Positions 46,020-57,400 of a stretch of 64,000 bases of DNA are shown here, piece by piece (position 1 is the stretch's first letter; each line of letters opens with the position of its first letter). A program made the position numbers and the translations under genes. The stretch covers positions 124,001-188,000 of the forward strand of contig JFHB01000016.1 of assembly GCA_000729835.1 (NCBI GenBank), read 5' to 3'. The notes below the pieces were generated by a model. That model ran no database searches and was not told where the DNA came from. It saw only the letters and a program-made list of their open reading frames with translations. This stretch comes from Atkinsonella hypoxylon. Its lineage: Eukaryota; Ascomycota; Sordariomycetes; Hypocreales; Clavicipitaceae.

Positions 46020-46745
46020 ATGTCGATGCATTCCGACCTGAGCCTGTACGACAGACCAGTTCCACGACCGCCCAAATCGCTAGCCAAGATGGCACAGATG
46101 AAAACACAGAACCGACGTCGCCAATATCTGCAGCGACATCCGTCATACTTTGACAGTCTAGAACAAGAGCTCGCAGGTACATATATGTTTCCCTCCCGAG
46201 TCCACTTACGCTTGCCACAACCGGCACCAAATCTGTCAAAAGCATAGCCATTTGGTCCCGAGCATCAGTATACATGGTGAATCCTGACCAACTTCACAGA
46301 CCCAGTTCTCTACGAGCGCCTCATCAAGCGCCACCAGACTGCTCAAGAGCGCCAAGACGAAGGCCGCGCCAAGGGTTACGCACGCATTCTAGAAGCAGAT
46401 CTTGCGCGAGGTGAATCCCGTCTGTCGGCGCTAGCGACCGTGGCAGCGGGTGAGTCACGGACTGAGTTCAGTGCACCGTCGCCGTGGAAGGCGGGCTCAG
46501 ATGTCGACAACGTGTGGGACAAGCAAGCTATGACCAAGGAGCATGGCAGAGAACTCTGGAGAGAGTTCTTGAAGGAGAGATTCATTCGAGGGGGGGATGA
46601 AGACTTTCCGTATAAGGATGTGGATGGAGACGAGGACTTGGATGGCGATGCAAGGCGAGAAGAAGAAGAGAGATGGTTTGAAGAAGAGGAAGAGGGGTGG
46701 GATAATGTGGAGAAGGAAGGGGAGACGGGCGTACAAGACTTTTGA
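46020..46745 (+). CDS. CCDC97-like (DUF2052) coiled-coil protein
   Basis: A 200-residue protein of the CCDC97/DUF2052 family; human CCDC97 associates with spliceosomal SF3b, so a nuclear role is plausible. Exons 46020-46176 and 46300-46745 are joined across a 123-nt intron. The splice restores the family segment SLEQELADPVLYERLIKRHQTAQER. Further family features are RRRQYLQRHPSYF, GRAKGYARILEADLARGESRL, the LWREFLKERFIRGGDEDFPYKDVD block and a very acidic end (DEDLDGDARREEEERWFEEEEEGWD). The ATG at 46020 is the first in frame. The length is normal for fungal members. Confidence 0.82.
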
Positions 46746-47579
46746 ATAAACAGATGCATTTATTGGCCATGTAATTCCGCTTCGGTCATTTCATATTTGA
46801 CAGTAAATCTCCCATCTCTGCCGAGTTACAAGACCCACTGACACGAAATAGCATAAGCTGCCTCTGCGATATTGCTGACAAGAATCGCCCGTCACATCCA
46901 AGTCGTATTCATTCATACTCTATGTCTCTCCAGTGAATAATTGCCACCTGCTAGCGTATCCTCATCGCTACTGAGTAATTTCTCGGTCCATAAACAAGGA
47001 CTCAAGTGATAAGATAATAGTCAGTAGAATCGGGAATCGGAAGGGTGAAATAATACCTCTGGTGCTCTAAACATTCTGTGAAAAGAAGTGTCTATATTTA
47101 GCGGCATCTGCACAAAGCCATAGCGGTTAGAGTTAGGGTTAACCGAAGGCCATGCTGGCTGACTATCGGCATGTATAGCTGAAATGCAGTCACTCACATC
47201 ATCGTCTGCTCTGTTCTCTTTCTCCTCATCAACAGCAAGAAAAAGGTGACTGCCGACGCGTGCTAACACAACAATAACTGGCTCCTTTTGCTCCTTCCTA
47301 TTCGCGTCACATCGCATGGAGTCGAGAAGTCGAGCGACTTTGTCCCCTGTTGGTCACGATGCCACGGCTTGTCTTACGCAGGGCTCAACAGCATTCACGG
47401 CTGGCTCTAGATCGCCGCCAACGGCTGCTGGCTGAGAGTATTGGGGGGAAGGGGGTATGTGCGTCAAATGTTGCCGGATTGTATTGTTCTTATTATTAGA
47501 ACTTAAAAAAAAAAAGCTTAAGTGAACGACTGAACTGGATGGAGGCTACGGAAATTTGTTCCGTGTAAGAAAAAAGAGC
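46746..47579. other. Intergenic, no supported gene
   Basis: An 834-bp spacer before tRNA-Glu. A minus-strand 98-codon frame (47021-47317) has no family signal and is not called. Confidence 0.5.
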
Positions 47580-47650
47580 TCCGGTACAGGGAATCGAACC
47601 CTGGGCTGCTCGGTGAGAGCGAGCGATGTTAGCCACTACACCATACCGGA
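47580..47650 (-). tRNA. tRNA-Glu (anticodon CTC)
   Basis: A 71-nt cloverleaf without intron. The acceptor stem pairs TCCGGTA with TACCGGA. The anticodon stem GCTCG/CGAGC encloses loop CTCTCAC with anticodon CTC (47615-47617 on the reverse strand). The T arm CAGGG-TTCGATT-CCCTG is perfect. Confidence 0.95.
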
Positions 47651-47806
47651 CCATCTTTGATTAAGCAGGGTACCTCTTATTGTGGCCTATCAACTGTGAA
47701 GTCAAGAAACCGTCGCGAACCTTGGTTAACCGTGGCGCCTCTCATCAACCAATTGCATACAGCACACCTGCCCCCGTCTTTACCCTTCTCACGATAGGGA
47801 AACGAA

Positions 47807-47905
47807 GATTGCCTTCAAGACGGGCAGCGCGTCGTGTCGGCGTCGTTGGACAAGATGGTCAAGATATGGAACGCGGCCACGGGCGCAATCTGTACTGTAA
47901 TTAAC
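47807..47905 (+). pseudogene. WD40-repeat relic of an NWD/HET-E-like gene
   Basis: One plus-strand frame reads DGQRVVSASLDKMVKIWNAA followed by TG, a nearly perfect WD40 blade as in the high-identity repeats of fungal NACHT-WD40 proteins. No neighbouring blades, NACHT domain or start could be found. It is therefore a fragment, about 30 codons long, 160 bp from tRNA-Glu. Confidence 0.65.
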
Positions 47906-50126
47906 AACGTGCAGGCACGTACGTATCTACGAAGGCCTAACCAACGCGTTGCTAAGTTGATAACAATTTCAATAACTTGTCGGTGAAGTGTTGTGTACCG
48001 TGGCTAACCGTGGTGGCTGGGCTGATCCTGCAATATAAGTACCGGCAGCAGTCAAAGCTACAAAGAGAAACATTATGCGTCTCACAACCTTACTGGTTTT
48101 GAAGGTTGCCTAAGGTGACTCGGGCTGCGTCCAATCGCTAGCAATTAAAATGGGCCCGCCAGGTACCTGTAGCCTTATCGTCTCCAGGGGGATACTAATT
48201 AACTAAATGCCAGCCAGCCCACATTGTCGGTCAAGTGGGGTCTGAACCACCAGACAGTGACATTCTAACTACCCCGCAGCTTGCGTTAGTCGGGGATGCG
48301 GGGCGAGTTGCGTTGCAGGGCCAGCGCGACGGCTTGGTTGTGCGCTCTGTTGCGCCGAGAGACTGCAACTGCGCTATTGTGACCGTCAGGGCGCTGCTTC
48401 CTGAGGAGCAGCCCGTAAACATCACCGATATATTACTACTTTTGTACGGACGCCCGGTAACTTTGGGTATAGGTTGGCAGTCGTATGAGCGGGATGCGAC
48501 GCCGTGCTACGCCACGTCATGATATCGCGGGATATCTACACACCAATATAATCGCTTCAATTGTGTACTTTGAACTTATTCGTAAAAGCGTGGAATCCTT
48601 CAATCCATCCTTATGATCCATTTGAGTTCAGAAGGGGTATGATACATACAGTTAGAAGTCACTCGTCCAGACGACGCTTGCAACGGCTCGGCTCGCACAA
48701 TCCCTGCTTTCGTCAAGTAACTAACAGTGGGATACATAGAGATGACAATGCTGACCAAATATTCACTGAATTCAGCAAGTACCAGATCACCAACAAGAAA
48801 CGGGTTCATGTTATGAAGCCTGCCAATAGCTGCTTTCTGTCGCACTAGAGTATTAGCTCCAATCTCAGCGGTTAGAGTGCACTGCACTGCTTATTGGCTT
48901 CAGGTGTTTCTACATCTCACTGACGCAACAGGAGTTATTTGTTGTTACGTTTGAAACCAACAGGATCCGTTTGTTGCACTTTTGCCAATTGTGCCTCGGT
49001 ACCGAGACCAACAAGAGAGTTCTTAAACGTACTAGGTCAGCGTCGGCCATATTTGCAAAAGAAAGGATGTCATGTTCACTTTGCCTGGAATATGGACGTT
49101 CGATCAACCAGTCGATGGGAGGAGGCAGACGTAAGCATTGCCTATAGCAAGTAGTCCGGAGGCTGCGTAACCGCTCGCATATCCAGAGGCCCTATCGTCC
49201 GGCGCAAAAATGTGTTAGTTACAATCTCGAACGCACTCCGCTCAGTTCTCCTTGCGGTCAAGAAGTACAGAAGGGACGAGGAATTGGCACTCACCCAACG
49301 CCGCGCAACGAAAGATATGCCGAAGAGAAACAGCATAGTCCGAAAATACGAAAGAGCCTTCGAGCTGCGCGTGGAGGCACACCTCCAAGACTCTATCGTG
49401 GTATAACCTTCCAGTAATGGACCTCCGCAAGGCCAGCCTGGGGCTCGCCATCGACTGCAAATTGGCGCAAGATCGAGACGAGTGTAGATTATCGCCATTG
49501 GTTTTTTATCACCTAGGTGAAGGTCAGAGAGCATCAACCACGACGACACTAACATGTTTATCTAAATTTGGAATTCAGAGCTGTTGCAAAGTCGGCAAAA
49601 CGTACCAATTATGACGGCTTTTGGTTGAAAACCCGCAATGGTTGGGTGGCGCCCTGTAGTGAACCATTTGCTATTGTTTGTATTGGACCGCTCGCAGACT
49701 GACTGACTATACGCCATTATGCAAGTCATAAAGGAGGAAGTCATTGGAAGCTATTCCATTTTCACATCTCAAGGGTTTTTGAGAGGAAACTGGGAGGGAA
49801 GGGCGGTCTGCCTCTTGGACATTGCATTCACGCCCCTCTATTCAGCAAACTTACCACCGTCAAGTCAAATAGGGCCAGCCGTGGTTGTGGCAATAAATAA
49901 GTTGAACGAAATCCGCAGATGAAGCGCGTCAAATTATCCTTTGGCTGCGAAGGCGAAGAAATCGAAATACTTGGCAACAACAATTACCCGTTGGCGCAGT
50001 TGCCAGCCAACACTAGGTCCCGCGATCACCAGCATACGATGATGCGGTAAGGCGAGCGGCACACGATATCTCAGATGCCTTTTCTAGAATTCCTTTCCTC
50101 GGTCAATCGATGGTGGAATCGATGCA

Positions 50127-50156
50127 GATGCCGATGCCGATGCCGATGCCGATGCC
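50127..50156 (+). repeat. Tandem repeat (GATGCC)5
   Basis: Five perfect 6-bp copies in non-coding DNA. Confidence 0.9.
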
Positions 50157-50754
50157 AATAGGCAAAGGACCGATGTGGAAAATCAGCTCGATGGACATGG
50201 GATCAGATCACATGGGCCCCCTTATTTTATCCTAGTACGCGAATACGAATAATAGAGCGGCGGCAAAAAGCAAATTGTTAGCCATAGGCCGGTGGGGGGA
50301 GCAGAGGGCCAACGGAGGCTGCGTAGAATGGCAGGTGACTGCCATACTGAATGAATGCATTTCTGTAGCCAACGGAGGTAGTAGTATCAGTGACTTGGTT
50401 GATCCGAGGCCGTTCAGTGTCGACGGTGCCAAGACCAGTGTCGCGACGGCAGAAGCAGGTTCGATCTACGGAGTCAAGTCTGGTTGCAGGCTGAAGAATG
50501 GTTAAGCGAGCATCGACCAAAGTGGCCGCCCCCGCCGTCGTCCTCCCCGTGAGCGTCTGGCGTTTTGCCAGCGAGTTGTCACGTTAGCTTACGGTGTTGG
50601 TTGGTTGCTGGTCAAGGGCCCGAAATCTGTTGGCTGGGTCTCCCTGCGTACGAGCGGTAAAAGAAAAAATAAATATATACATATAAATATATGTTGCATG
50701 ACGGCGAGATGTTTGCAGAAGTTTTGGCGAACTGCGTGCGACGGATGGGCGGGA

Positions 50755-50786
50755 GGAAAGGAAAGGAAAGGAAAGGAAAGGAAAGG
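50755..50786 (+). repeat. Tandem repeat (GGAAA)6
   Basis: Six copies of a 5-bp purine unit. Confidence 0.9.
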
Positions 50787-51935
50787 TAAGGGATGCAGCA
50801 TGAAGACGGCGAGGAGGGATGATGCAACCCGGCCATGCCATGCACCGACTGTCGTATTTGGTCGAGGGCGAGAGCGGCGGGCCGATGGTTGGTTGGTTGA
50901 TGGTCGATGGTCGATGGTCGGTGGGAAGTTGGTGCATTGGCGCACACGCATGCCCGAGCCCGAGAATGCCGGTGTTGCGCGCGAATGGGCCTGTTATTCG
51001 CTACTTGGCTACTAGTACATATGCTTGCTGATCTGGAGTGTCCGCTTAGCTCGTGTTTGCGTCCATCTGTCTGTGTCTGTCTGCTTTGGTTGGCCAAGTA
51101 TGGCCATAGTGCTGCATGAACGGAAACATCCGCAGCGACGGCATCGACTTGGGCGGCGAGCACGCATAGAATAACAAGCCATCACAGCATACGGCACACC
51201 GAGTAGAAACCTACCTACAGTGAGTGAGTAGTTACCACGACAAAAGTCTGTCAAAATCCCCCCCCTCTCCCCCTCTCTCCCCACATTGGCGCCAAGCGAG
51301 AGTTGAATTCCATACATACATATTCCCTTGCTCGGTGACGCAGTCTTGTCTTGTGTTGCACGATGGTGTCTAGTCTTTGGGCTTGATGGAAAGTATACTA
51401 AACCTGTGTTCAAATCCCAAATCCCAGCTCATTGCACAGCTTCTTGTTTTGTAGAATAGTTCGAGTTCTTCCAGTCCAGTCTCTTTTCTATAAGTTGGTC
51501 TGGCCGCCGGCTACTGGCTACCGGCTACCGGCCACGAGCCGCCCACTGGCCACTGCGCGCACTGGCCGAGCCTGCGTGCTTGGCCCGTCGACTCCGCCGC
51601 CATGATTGGCCAACAGCGTGCGTCGAATCGCTGTGCCGGAGGCCCTGACGCCTCTTCGAGCTGAAGATTCTCAATGTTCACAAGAGGAAACTGGGCCCCG
51701 GCGGACGGGCGGGTGGCAACTGCCCGCACGCCCCCCCGCCGACCTCCACCAGCCCTGCCTTGGGTGCACACTGCAGACGGTCTGCAGGACTCCGTACGTA
51801 TGTACGGTACATGTACGGTACGTGTCTGGTGCCTTTCGAGCTCCGGGATTGTTGATTTTTGATTTTCGGTTTGCATCTGGAATCTGACAGTTGGGCGCAG
51901 TTGGCTTGCGCAAGGTGCGGCATCAGTTATAAGAA

Positions 51936-52424
51936 GCACTCACTCACTCACTCACTCCCTCGCTCGCTCTTCTACTCTCTCACACACACATGTCACATGT
52001 GTACTCTCTCTCTCTCTCTCTCTCTCTTTCCAACTCACTCAAATCACCCACTCATTCATCCACTCATTCACCCACTCACTCGCGCCAGTAACCTTCACCG
52101 CACTACCGCACTAGTTACCGCACTGCCTCGCACCACACCAGACTACATACATACATACATACATACATACCTCCATCCATCCATCCATACATCCATCCAT
52201 CGCCTGCCTAGCCCCAGCCCTGCCTGCCTGCCTGCCTGCCTGCCAGTTAGTTGTGCCAGTTGTGCCAGCGTCCAATGCCCAGTGCTACCAAAACGCGACC
52301 ACCCGGCCATCCACCAACCAGTCCAAGGCCATGCCGGACCCTTCCTTTCCCTGGCTTCCTCTTGCCGCTCCTTCCTCTCTGGTCTGGTCTGGTCTGGTCT
52401 GGTCTGGCCTGGCCTGGCCTGGTC
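51936..52424 (+). repeat. Compound microsatellite block (CACT, CT, CATA, CATC, TGCC, GGTCT units)
   Basis: Successive short arrays: CACT units near 51937-51955, CT dinucleotides about 52003-52027, CACTCATT-type units near 52037-52080, CATA and CATC units about 52146-52201, TGCC units about 52219-52242, and GGTCT/GGCCT units about 52380-52421. The block is strongly pyrimidine-skewed on the plus strand and ends about 380 bp before the ATG at 52802. Confidence 0.85.
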
Positions 52425-52801
52425 TGCTTCGATTCACAAACTCACGCTAACAGCATGTGCACTTCGGTTGAGAGCTCCTTCCTTGCTTCCAGTTCTCCAG
52501 TTCTCCAGTCTCCAATAGTCACGCCCTAAAGAGGGACACCCCCCGCTCTGCTTCCTTCCCCCCCCCCGAACCGAACCCAGAAGCTGGAACCCAGAACCCA
52601 GAAATTCAGACCCAGACAAACCAGCCCAGCTTTTTTGGCACCACCACGTTTTTCTCTCGGCATGGTAACACCAACTACCCAACTCCCTCTATCTCTTTAA
52701 GTTCCCCTCATCCCCCGACCAACAACAGAGCCCCCAACCAGGAAAAAAGGACTCATCGTCCTGTCCTGTCCTGCCTCTGATCGTTGTTGGACCACATCAC
52801 G

Positions 52802-53848
52802 ATGCGGGAGTCAGCGCGCCAGAGAGCCGCTGACACTTCTCGTATCCTCGTCGGCTACTGGCGAGAGTCAACTGAGCCAGAGCCTAACCAACATGCCGTC
52901 TACGGCATCCTGAGCCGTGATGGCACGTTGCGGTTCAAGGTCGTCTCGGAAACTCGCGATGGCCGGGCCATCCACTGCAAGAGCCTTTTAACCCCCGGTG
53001 ACAGCTGGATCATCCACGATGAAGTAGTCTTGGAGCCTCACCTTCGCCATCTCAACCGACTGGAGATGAAGGAGTACTGCCGCAGCCGCCAGAACCAAAT
53101 CGACCAAGGAGAAGAAGAAAAGGACATCCCCACCAACGTGCTCAAGTCTGTGGAAATCGCTAAACGGATTGCAGAAGCCGCCTATAGTCGGGAGCGGCCG
53201 CGAAATTTACGCTGGGCTCGCGAGAAGTGTGCGGATGAGCGGAGGGCTCGGAGGAAGTTGAGAAAACGCTTGATGGGCGAGGCGGCCCAGTTGGAGCAGG
53301 CTAAAGCGGGGAAGCTGGAGGCAAAGCCCGAGATTGAGGCGAAAACGGAAGCTGAGATTCAGGTCAACGTTTCGCAACAGGCTTATGGGGAGGACAGCCG
53401 AGTTGGTGATCACGCGAACCATTCCAGTACCGCCGTGGGGACTACTAGCTCGACGCCGGTGCCGGTGCGGGAGCAAGACATGATGTCTGCTCCCATGTCT
53501 GCTCCCATGTCTGCTCCTGCCTCGGCACCGTCCGCAACCCACGGGAGAAGAGACTGGCATAGTGTGATCCAGCCGCATATGAACATAAGAAAGGCATCAC
53601 CGCCCATGGCAGTGGCGGCCACGCCGACGCCAACGCCGACAGTAACTGCTGGGCCGCCGGCGGCACCGCCGGCGGCTCCATTTCCGCCCCCAACTGCCCG
53701 AGAGGCCAAGTCGTATGGGGGCATTACGTACGAGTGGAAGGACCTAGGGCTTTTTGCGCAGAAGTATGTGTCGCGAGGGTGCATTATTACCATTGATGAC
53801 GAAGATTATGTAGAATATCGTGTGCTTACCAAGCCGGCATTTATTTGA
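52802..53848 (+). CDS. Conserved-looking fungal protein of unknown function
   Basis: A 348-residue single-exon protein I do not recognise. Two ordered regions flank a low-complexity middle. Residues 1 to about 150 look folded (ILVGYWRESTEPEPNQHAVYG, LSRDGTLRFKVVSETRDGR, SWIIHDEVVLEPHLRHLNRLE) and end in a basic helical stretch (ERRARRKLRKRLMGEAAQL). The middle holds SAPMSAPMSAPAS and TPTPTPT runs and a Pro/Ala segment. The last 45 residues are ordered again (SYGGITYEWKDLGLF, IITIDDEDYVEYRVLTKPAF). The ATG at 52802 is the first in frame. The leader is long and repeat-rich. Similarity to other fungal proteins is an impression only. Confidence 0.7.
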   Translation: MRESARQRAADTSRILVGYWRESTEPEPNQHAVYGILSRDGTLRFKVVSETRDGRAIHCKSLLTPGDSWIIHDEVVLEPHLRHLNRLEMKEYCRSRQNQIDQGEEEKDIPTNVLKSVEIAKRIAEAAYSRERPRNLRWAREKCADERRARRKLRKRLMGEAAQLEQAKAGKLEAKPEIEAKTEAEIQVNVSQQAYGEDSRVGDHANHSSTAVGTTSSTPVPVREQDMMSAPMSAPMSAPASAPSATHGRRDWHSVIQPHMNIRKASPPMAVAATPTPTPTVTAGPPAAPPAAPFPPPTAREAKSYGGITYEWKDLGLFAQKYVSRGCIITIDDEDYVEYRVLTKPAFI

Positions 53849-54484
53849 CATGATGGCGTTTTGGCCGAACTGGGGGTTATCTTTTTCCTTTTCCTCTCTC
53901 TCTCTTCTTTTTTTTTTTTTTCCCCAACAAAGAAATTTCAAAGGCTTGGGCTTGGGCTTGGGCTTGGGCTTTGACTTTTGACTTTTTCTTGCTATGACGG
54001 TGACGAAGGCATGGTTTTTTATTTTTTATTTTTTTTATGAACGGAAACGCGGAGGCGTCGGAGGTATGTAGACAGCAATTACCAGCGTTTGCATTCACGT
54101 CGTCTTACGTGCAGGTGCATGAATAGAAGAAGCTATGACCTCCTGACGTCCGCTCCGCCCTTCCACCTTCCACCTTCCGCCTTCCGCCTTGACTCTGGTA
54201 GCCTTCGTAGGTTTGGTTATTGGACGGCCTGTTGGTCCACGACACCTGAACGCACCAACCATGCTTGCCTTACCTGGTTCACCTTGCCTGTTTGATGTCC
54301 GGCAGTACGGGTTTGTTTCGTGCTGCATGCATGGCCCGTGCTTCTTTATGTTTGTGCGTAGCTACGTTGTCGTGAGTTTGTCCTGGATCTGGATCTGGAT
54401 ACTGGACATGCAATGCACATGGACACAGTCAGAACTATACATGCATAGATGGCAGTTTGGGCATTGCCACATGTATATTACGTT
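53849..54484. other. Convergent 3' spacer
   Basis: The spacer includes a T run near 53909-53921, GGCTTG repeats (53943-53970) and an AT run near 54015-54037. No gene seen. Confidence 0.55.
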
Positions 54485-57400
54485 CTAGTCCACGACGCCT
54501 AGCCTAAGCTTATTCAGTGCATCCTCGTACTGGGCCGGGCTGTGGTCCGTTAACAGCCCGGCGCCAAACCGAATCTCCGTGAACCGCCCTTCCACATCCG
54601 TAATGTACTTGAGCACTACCCGCCGGGCCGGCCGGCCGATTTGCCCCTCGTCGTGCAGGACAAAGGCCTCCCGTCTGAGGACCCGCGTCGCTTCAATGGC
54701 AAACACTTCGCCGGGAGGCACGAGGTGCTTGCCTTTCATGGTGGCCCGTAGCGCCTGCAGCATGGGCAGCACCCATTCCTCGTCGCCTTCTCGCGGGGCC
54801 GCAGGCGTCGTTTGGTGCCACTTCTCCGCCAGGTGGCCCTGGAATGCCTCCCACATGCGCCGCCGAAGCTCGGCCTTGGTCTGGTTCTCGTCCTTCTTGA
54901 CCGCTAGGGCGAGGCCCTGGAAGTCGTGGAGGACGCCGAGGGAGAGATGGGGCACGATGTCGTTGCCGTGTACGACCGTCGTGATGAGGCCACGGGTGAT
55001 TTTGCGCAGCGACGGCGACATGATGCCTGGGGGACCGTAGGCATACACGTGTATCCGTCGGCCTTGTGGGAGACAAACATCGCTAAACTTGTGGTCCGCC
55101 CCAGATCCTTGCGTCAGGAGCTTGGAGTGAGGTTCAGCCGAGATGACAAAACCTGGTCCGTCGGCATTGGGCTCTGCCAGCATCACCCCCAGCAGTGAAG
55201 TTACGCCTCCGCCAAGCGAATGCCCACAGAGGACCAGGCCGTAGTCTGGAAACTCCAAGAGGGCTTCCTTGAGTGTCACGAGCACCCGCCCGTCGTCTCC
55301 GAATAACAGCCTTCTCGCCGACGCATGCACTCCCTTGTGCACCCTGTAGGCTCGACCACGCCAGAGAAGGCTGTCATAATCGCATGTCAAGTCCGCCAAG
55401 ACGTCCTCGAAGCCCAACGTGCCTCTACAGGCGAGCACGACGGCCTTGGCTTCGTGATCTAGCGAAATATAATGTATCAGAGGCACGCCGGTTCCTGTGG
55501 AACCAGTTGCATCAGAACCACCCTGAGGGTCCACGAATGATGCAAGAAGTATATTGTTGTTTTGTGACTCGGTGTGGTGTGCGAAATGGCGAATGTCTTG
55601 GTGAGTTCCATCCCATGCTCGACTCGCCGGGAGTTCCTTGGAGATGCCCAACAGTTTCATGAAGTGGGACCCATAGCACGCTGACGAGTATCGCATGTAC
55701 CTCGCAATGTTGGGCAGCAAATGACCAGCTGGGAACGTGCCGTCCACAAACCCTTCTTTTCGCAGAATGTTAAGAGCACCAGAGGCATTATAAGCACTCT
55801 TTTGGTAGTACGATGCCAGGAGCAACGATGACTGTGAGTCGTTGGTTGCTAGGCTGTACACGCTCTGGGCATAGGATGTCGACCGCGGGTGATGCTGCTG
55901 ATGGCTCACTTTGTTCTGAGGCGATAGAGGTATAGCAGGGCCTGCATAGACATCTCCAGTTGAGCGCGGCACGTTCTCTTGGGACGAATAATCGGTTCGG
56001 TATATGGCGGGTGTCGACGGTCGGGGCCCGCTCGTACCGTTTCGTGAATACGAGTCTGCCAGGGAAACAATCAAGTCTTGCCGTCGTTCATGGACGGAAA
56101 CATGACTGGCTCTTGATGACGGGCGGGCGAACGGCTCCGGTGTCTGGGGTCTTCTGGAGGGAGTGCTCCGTTGAAGCTGCTGTGTTTGACTACGTCCAAC
56201 TGATGACTTCAGTCCGCTGGACACATTTGAATTAGTTTGCCCACCTGCCCCTTTCCACGGCGGTCGCGGCTTCGCTGTGGTGCGAGATTCTGCATCCAGA
56301 GGTTCCTTGTTCCACATATTAGATAACGACTGGCTACTCTCCTTCAAAACCTTCTTGAGCCTGGGCCGCTTGTCTGTAGCCTTTGTTCCCGAAACAGCCT
56401 CCTTTTTCTTTTTGGACAAAGTTCGTCTACCGGCGTCTATAGTCGGCTGCTTTCTATCGCAAGCATCGCGCACCAGAGGTTCCATCGGCGGTGCTCTTTG
56501 TTTCTTTTGATTTGCCGTCGGCTCAAGAACAGGGAACTGGACTCGGCTCTGCGATGTTGTCATGGCGTGGGGTTTGCATTTCGGCTCAACTCCTGAAGTG
56601 TAATGATGGCTCTTCGTTCGAGGTGAAGTCACAGGGCTTGGGGCTGTTGAGGCTGGTGGCCTTGCCGGTTTCACTTTCACGGAGTTGCTGAGGTGATTAG
56701 GCTTTGTTGCGGTCGACGTTGATCCAATGGCTGTAGGAGGGTCAGGGGCCGAGCACGTTGAGTCGTCGGTCACTTCGACGACAGACTGCCCATTGTCCTC
56801 TTCCTCACCTCTCAGAGTGGCGATCCTCAACCTGTCTCGTTGGATTCTGTAGACGACTGTGTAGCTATTTTCTTCATCGATGCCCAAGTTCCACGAAGGA
56901 TGCTTGCCTGCCAGGTGTGCCGGCCCACGAGTCTCCACGATTTCCGCGCCCGGAGGTGTAGGTAATGCCAGTAACTGGGGGCCGCTCACATCCACGGTGA
57001 TGGTTTGGACAGAAGATATCGAATTCGCGATGGACACAGTAGTGTCTGGATCGAGATTCGATGTGATGTAGCTTTTGAGCCGCTCCAAAATGGCTTCCTC
57101 CTCGTCGTCTGTTCCACACCGTAAGCCAGGTTCGTCGTGGTGATACCTGCCATCGGATGATTGGCAATCTCCATTTTCGCCTTGATGGTAACCAACGTCA
57201 ATTCTCTCGCCGTCGCTGAGCACCACAACGTCCCAGATAACTTCTTCGTACGATTGTCGCCGAGACTCTTCGACAGCCGAGCGTCTAGAGGCTCTCTGGA
57301 GGTAGGCCAAAGCACTCAAAGCAACTACCAGGTCTGACACGCTTACTTTTTCTCCTCCAACGCCAGTGGCAGGGTTACTGAACTCTCTTCGAATCAATGT

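Larger units (their letters stand above)
47906..52801. other. 4.9-kb gene-poor, simple-sequence-rich spacer
   Basis: No gene was recognised. A plus-strand frame at 48235-48522 (95 codons) and a plus-strand Arg/Lys-rich frame at 49212-49406 look mildly coding-like but match no family; they may be decayed exons. Further right the DNA is dominated by short tandem repeats and C/T-rich sequence, probably the promoter and leader of the gene at 52802. Confidence 0.45.
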
